Shown here: piece after piece, positions 42,365 through 45,795 of the stretch
Position numbering within the stretch: the stretch's first letter is position 1
Layout: each line of letters begins with the position of its first letter
Assembly (NCBI GenBank): GCA_913061105.1
Contig: CAJXVJ010000003.1
Coordinates: forward strand, 1 to 45,795
Direction of reading: 5' to 3'
DNA: 45,795 nt
Origin: an uncultured Alcanivoracaceae bacterium
Lineage (GTDB): Bacteria > Pseudomonadota > Gammaproteobacteria > Xanthomonadales > Marinicellaceae
Program-made: the position numbers and the translations under genes
The notes under the pieces: model-generated
The model's input: only the letters and a program-made list of their open reading frames with translations
What the model was told of the DNA's origin: nothing
The model's database searches: none

Positions 42365-43741
42365 TTACGCTCCAAATCTCTTGCTAATCCAATTATACAT
42401 GGCACTCATGCCCAAAGCATCGCCACCAGTTTTATGTCCAGTTCTTCCATTTGACCAACCAAAGGTATCAATATGAACCCAGGGAATATCATCACCGACA
42501 AATTCTTGTAAAAATAAGGCTGCGGTAATACACCCACCCATTGGCACGGATCCTGTGTTTCTTAAGTCTGCGATGTCTGGCACTATTTGTGCTTTATATG
42601 GTGCGTATAGAGGCAACGGCCACATCGGATCAAATACCTCATTAGAACAGGCCATGATTTCTGTATTAAAATGTTGCTCATTACTGAAAAACGGAGGCAA
42701 ATCTGCCCCCATTGCTGTTCTTGCTGCGCCTGTTAAGGTAGCAAAATCAACGATCAATTCAGGATTAAATTCACTGGCATAAGTTAGCGCATCTGATAAA
42801 ACCATGCGGCCTTCAGCATCAGTATGGCCAATTTCAACTGTCAAACCTTTGCGGGTCTCAACAATATCTCCTTGGCGGTGCGCGTTACCAGCTATGGCAT
42901 TTTCAACGGCAGAAATTAACACTTTGAGGCGAACTGGTAAGTTTAAACGCATAATCATTTGAGCCAAACCCAAAACATGGGCAGCACCACCCATGTCTTT
43001 TTTCATGTTGCGCATGCTTGTTGCTGGTTTGACATTGTTGCCACCAGTATCAAAACAAACGCCTTTACCGACCAAGCAAACCAAAGGGTCATTGGCTTTG
43101 CCCCAATCAAGCTTGAGTAATCTTGGTTCTTTAAATGAGGCTCTCCCGACTAAATGAATAGCAGGAAAATTTTGTTTCAGCAAGTCTTCACCAACAACTT
43201 CACTGTATTGCGCTCCGTGTCTTTCAGCTATGCTGGCAGTTTCAATCGCCAGTTCAGTTGGTCCCATGTCATCGGCCGGCGTGTTGATTAAATCTCTGAC
43301 CAATGTGGTTGAATTGACGGTTTCAATCGCCCTTGCATATTTTGAGTTTAAGTGTTCTACAGTTAAAGTGGCTGGCTGTTTATTGTTTTTCTTGTAGCGA
43401 TCAAAAAAATAAGCACCCATTCCCCAACCTACGATACAGGCATGAATTAAATCAGCATCATCAGATTCTAAATGATAATTGCCAATGGGTAAATCATAGG
43501 GTAATTTTGCAAAATCATGTAAGTCATAAGTGCCAGATGTGATGCAGACAATTGTATTAAGCTCACCCGAGCTGTTCAAAACACATAAACTAGATCCGAT
43601 ATTTTTTCCAAAACCATATAAAACTGCTGTATTTTGAGTAGTTGCGTCTTGATTTTCTATCCATAAATTATAATTGTCTTTGGTGACAGGAATTATGGCT
43701 ATTGAATTTGAATTGTTTTGATCGATTATATGTGCTGACAT
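42365..43741 (-). CDS. M17 leucyl-aminopeptidase-family peptidase
   Basis: A 458-residue dizinc aminopeptidase of family M17, shorter than PepA (503) because its N-terminal domain is reduced. The catalytic domain keeps the metal ligands: Lys and Asp in VGKGVCFDTGG, Asp in MKKDMGGAAH, and Asp and Glu in HTDAEGRMVLSDAL, with the active-site Arg. His replaces the usual Asn in the NTDAEGRL signature. No N-terminal signal, so cytosolic; it trims N-terminal residues from peptides. It is the first gene of a unit with the HerA-like ATPase. Confidence 0.93.
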   Translation of the reverse strand: MSAHIIDQNNSNSIAIIPVTKDNYNLWIENQDATTQNTAVLYGFGKNIGSSLCVLNSSGELNTIVCITSGTYDLHDFAKLPYDLPIGNYHLESDDADLIHACIVGWGMGAYFFDRYKKNNKQPATLTVEHLNSKYARAIETVNSTTLVRDLINTPADDMGPTELAIETASIAERHGAQYSEVVGEDLLKQNFPAIHLVGRASFKEPRLLKLDWGKANDPLVCLVGKGVCFDTGGNNVKPATSMRNMKKDMGGAAHVLGLAQMIMRLNLPVRLKVLISAVENAIAGNAHRQGDIVETRKGLTVEIGHTDAEGRMVLSDALTYASEFNPELIVDFATLTGAARTAMGADLPPFFSNEQHFNTEIMACSNEVFDPMWPLPLYAPYKAQIVPDIADLRNTGSVPMGGCITAALFLQEFVGDDIPWVHIDTFGWSNGRTGHKTGGDALGMSAMYNWISKRFGA

Positions 43742-43858
43742 AAGACTGAGTACAGTTAAAAAACAGTATTATAACAGTCATTCTTGAACGGATTGTAATT
43801 TTATGTCAACTACAAAGCCATTTTTTATTCAGCTTTATATAACAGTGTAAAAACGTTA

Positions 43859-44662
43859 TTATTTGGAGGGGATAATCAGCTGTGGATCCAATCGTGTTTT
43901 GCCTAAGTTCATTCGCCAATCTAAATGCGGCCCCGTGGCGCGACCAGTCATGCCAATTTCACCAATTTTTTCGCCTTGTTCAATGCGAGACCCTGCTTCA
44001 ACATCTACTTGAGACAAGTGCATAAAAGTGGTGGTTAAACCATAGCCGTGATCAATAATAATGGTTCCACCGGTATAATACATGCCAGTTTCTGCCATGC
44101 GTACGATTCCAGAAGCGGGAGAAACAACCTCTGTGCCAGTCTTGTTGGCGATGTCCATGCCATAATGTGGACGTTTTGGTTCTCCATTTAAGATACGCCT
44201 TGATCCATAAACACCACTGACTCGGCCGTTACTTGGCCAGATAAATTGTTGTAAAAAGTCTTCACGTTTGTCATAAAAAGAACGGGCTTTGGCGACTTTG
44301 GCATTGTCCCTTTTTATTTGAGCATAAACCTCAGGTTGTGGGTTGACCTTGCTTGGCGGCAACCCGTCAATCACTTCTGTTGGAAACTCACGGTTCGTCA
44401 CATCAATGGTGGCATTGTATTTTATGCCATCAAAACTGATACTGAGTTGGATCGGTTTTTCATCAAACCGACCAAAACCAAACATAAAATAACCATCAGT
44501 TGTTGTGTCTGTTTTCTTACCATTGACTAAAACCGTGGCAGAATTATTGGTTTGTGCAATAATTAAGCCACCTTGCGTGGGTTTGCCTTTAAGGTTGAGG
44601 AAGTAATCTTCGGCAAAACCTGAAAAGGATAATAATAGGAGCGTGGTTAATAATATTTTCAT
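43859..44662 (-). CDS. M23 family metallopeptidase (LytM domain), periplasmic
   Basis: A 267-residue exported protein with a signal peptide (1-17). An N-terminal beta domain (about 20-95) precedes a LytM domain (about 140-260). Zinc ligands His166 and Asp170 are in HYGMD, and His215 in FMHLS is the usual catalytic His. The third ligand motif HXH is HLD here (His246, Asp248), so Asp seems to take the place of the last His. I recall GPHLDWRMN as common in a proteobacterial subfamily, so this is a family trait and activity is likely but not certain. It probably cuts peptidoglycan cross-links. The 117 bases to the next gene show no clear signal. Confidence 0.88.
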   Translation of the reverse strand: MKILLTTLLLLSFSGFAEDYFLNLKGKPTQGGLIIAQTNNSATVLVNGKKTDTTTDGYFMFGFGRFDEKPIQLSISFDGIKYNATIDVTNREFPTEVIDGLPPSKVNPQPEVYAQIKRDNAKVAKARSFYDKREDFLQQFIWPSNGRVSGVYGSRRILNGEPKRPHYGMDIANKTGTEVVSPASGIVRMAETGMYYTGGTIIIDHGYGLTTTFMHLSQVDVEAGSRIEQGEKIGEIGMTGRATGPHLDWRMNLGKTRLDPQLIIPSK

Positions 44663-44752
44663 ATTGGGTTAGATTGTACTGTTTTAAAAATTTCAGTAAC
44701 ATTATAAACACAAATTATATCAATTAAACAAACTAACAATTTAAATGAGGGT

Positions 44753-44782
44753 TTTACAAAAAGTACCAATTATTGGTATAAT
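44753..44782 (+). promoter_or_regulatory. Promoter and operator of parDE
   Basis: TTTACA (44753-44758) and a perfect TATAAT (44777-44782) are spaced by 18 bases. The spacer contains the palindrome TACCAAT-T-ATTGGTA (44764-44778), overlapping the -10 box. This is the expected layout for autorepression by the ParD antitoxin or the ParDE complex. Confidence 0.8.
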
Positions 44783-44811
44783 ACTTATATTTAATAAACC
44801 AGAGTAATCTC

Positions 44812-45078
44812 ATGAGTAAAAATACAAGCATCACATTGGGAGATCATTTTGAAAAATTCATCAATGCTCAGCTCAGTTCTGGTCGATTTAACTCCACCAG
44901 TGAAGTATTACGTGCAGGATTAAGGCTGTTAGAAAATAACGAAAGCAAGTTAAAAGTATTGCGTGATCATCTGGCAAAAAGTGAAGCTCAAGCTGACCAA
45001 GGTGAGTTTGTAGATTATAGTCTTAATGGATTGATTGCAGAAATGGATGCTGACTATGAATCAAACAAACATAAATGA
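44812..45078 (+). CDS. parD: ParD-family antitoxin
   Basis: An 88-residue antitoxin. The N-terminal ribbon-helix-helix (SITLGDHFEKFINAQLSSGRFNSTSEVLRAGLRLLE, about 6-40) binds the operator as a dimer; the acidic C-terminal part (about 55-88) wraps the toxin. It belongs to the CC2985/ParD type-II family. The stop overlaps the parE start in ATGA. Base composition is like the neighbours, so any transfer is not recent. Confidence 0.92.
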   Translation: MSKNTSITLGDHFEKFINAQLSSGRFNSTSEVLRAGLRLLENNESKLKVLRDHLAKSEAQADQGEFVDYSLNGLIAEMDADYESNKHK

Positions 45079-45365
45079 GTCATTTTAAGATAACACCTCA
45101 AGCTTATGAAGATTTAAAAGAAATAGCACGATATACTCAAAACAAATGGGGAGTCAAAAAACGAAACCTGTATATTTCCGCAATTAATAGCAGATTTGAG
45201 TGGTTGTCTAAAAACCCAGAAATTGGCAAAACCCGTGAAGATATCAAAAAAGGCTATTTAAGTTATCCAGAAGGCAAGCACGTGATATTTTACAGAGATA
45301 AGACTATCCATATTGAAATATTGGCCATTCTTCACCAGAGTATGGACTATGAATTGCACCTGTAA
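45075..45365 (+). CDS. parE: ParE-family toxin (RelE/ParE superfamily)
   Basis: A 96-residue toxin starting SHFKITPQAYEDLKEIARYTQNKWG, with the conserved NPEIGKTREDIKKGYLSYPEGKHVIFYR core and an IEILAILHQSMD end. In the family ParE poisons DNA gyrase, unlike RelE, which cuts mRNA; the YPEGKHVIFYR pattern is of the ParE type. It is intact and coupled to its antitoxin. Confidence 0.92.
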   Translation: MSHFKITPQAYEDLKEIARYTQNKWGVKKRNLYISAINSRFEWLSKNPEIGKTREDIKKGYLSYPEGKHVIFYRDKTIHIEILAILHQSMDYELHL

Positions 45366-45412
45366 TCTAGAATGATGCCTTAAAGTAAATAACAACCAGC
45401 ATAGGAAAAAAT

Positions 45413-45501
45413 GTCATTGCGAGGGAGGAACGACCGTGGCAATCTCATGAATCTACTATCAAAACAACAGATTGCAACTGTCGTTCCTCCTTCGCAATGA
45501 C
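45413..45501. repeat. MITE-like inverted repeat with GTCATTGCGA termini
   Basis: Two 33-base arms (45413-45445 and 45469-45501) match at 30 of 33 positions when one is reversed, flanking 23 unrelated bases. Both outer ends read GTCATTGCGA inward, the mark of a widespread family of short palindromic bacterial repeats. The element has no coding capacity and the RNA would fold into a long hairpin, which could also end parDE transcription. A target-site duplication is not obvious. Confidence 0.85.
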
Positions 45502-45579
45502 TGGGGTTTTGATTTATTAACCCTTCTTGTTTATTAAACTCTCTGTTATTATTAACAATTGACTAAAACCAATCAAGCA

Positions 45580-45750
45580 ATGATGAAATATTTCCTAAAT
45601 AGAAAAAATATAAAATTATCAAGGGTTCTATACTATAATTTAACAAACATCCTAAGTGAAACACTACCTTTTATTAAAGCAGATAGTCATTGGATTCTAC
45701 ACAAAGTACATTTCACAAATATCAATGATATACATTGTATGATGTATTAT
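45580..45750 (+). CDS. Possible ORF cut off by the contig end, unrecognised
   Basis: From an ATG-ATG pair at 45580 the frame stays open for 57 codons up to the adapter. The translation begins MMKYFLNRKNIKLSRVLYYN and is rich in Ile, Asn and His. There is no good ribosome site and no homology I recognise. It is either the start of a gene cut by the contig end or an accident of AT-rich sequence. Confidence 0.3.
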
Positions 45751-45795
45751 CTGTCTCTTATACACATCTCCGAGCCCACGAGACAGGCAGAAATC
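45751..45795 (-). other. Nextera i7 sequencing adapter left on the contig end (artifact)
   Basis: Reverse complement of the adapter at 1-46: mosaic end (45751-45769), read-2 adapter (45770-45784), i7 index AGGCAGAA (45785-45792) and the first three bases of P7. Genomic sequence ends at 45750. Confidence 0.98.

Larger units (their letters stand above)
45366..45750. other. Terminal stretch after parE
   Basis: Nearly 400 bases before the adapter. It holds the MITE-like inverted repeat (45413-45501), a possible cut-off ORF from 45580 and otherwise AT-rich sequence without a recognised gene. Confidence 0.6.

Overview
The window is a 45.8-kb assembled contig from a Gram-negative gammaproteobacterium with low-to-moderate G+C (about 37-40% by eye). 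The evidence is the hfq-hflX-hflK-hflC-purA block, ErpA, NudC, a LpxL/LpxM-type lipid A acyltransferase, NhaB, the Na+ pump oxaloacetate decarboxylase (oadGAB) and a bactofilin cluster. A secreted protein ends in the short tail NIFTNGFE, a C-terminal signature I associate with Marinicella-like gammaproteobacteria; that placement is an inference. Sodium-coupled transport suggests a marine or brackish life. Both ends (1-46 and 45751-45795) are Nextera sequencing adapter, not biology, so the first gene and possibly the last are cut.

Layout. 47-5647 (+): a membrane-lipid modification operon (DUF1365, CFA-like methyltransferase, DUF2878, DUF1295, second CFA-like methyltransferase) whose last gene is a sensor histidine kinase with a 4-base overlap. 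5675-9340 (-): an OmpR-type response regulator converging on that kinase, preceded by a nitrilase, VOC protein and two secreted alpha/beta hydrolases. 9455-13490 (-): a tandem cupredoxin, mutM-nudC, erpA, a bactofilin and its coiled-coil membrane neighbour. 13577-16492: HemJ (+), lipid A acyltransferase (-), NhaB (+). 16493-16858: a gene-free stretch packed with hairpins. 16859-19702 (-): a large VPS10/Asp-box beta-propeller protein. 19850-23050 (+): oadGAB. 23063-24808 (-): an unrecognised 360-residue protein downstream of engB. 25011-28503 (+): rep helicase and a MATE transporter. 28500-30370 (-): dtd and a gamma-glutamyltransferase. 30371-30807: a gene-free interval holding, on the plus strand, a strong candidate Csr/Rsm-type regulatory RNA. 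30808-33666 (-): zinc-ribbon membrane protein, tandem UspA, SulP transporter. 33841-35675 (+): gcvPB and dgkA. 35723-44662 (-): M23 peptidase, M17 aminopeptidase, HerA-like ATPase, hfq, hflX, hflK, hflC, purA. 44812-45365 (+): a parDE toxin-antitoxin pair with a clear promoter/operator, followed by a MITE-like inverted repeat and a possible cut-off ORF.

How the parts may work together. The most notable item is the ~310-nt RNA at about 30484-30797. It carries about 11 GGA motifs within its limits (13 in the wider interval 30461-30760), several in hairpin loops, and ends in a 12-bp terminator; it would be expected to sequester CsrA/RsmA. Hfq, the other global RNA regulator, is encoded 10 kb away. 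The lipid operon with its own two-component sensor suggests membrane fatty acids are methylated in response to an envelope signal. NhaB and OadGAB point to sodium-based energetics.
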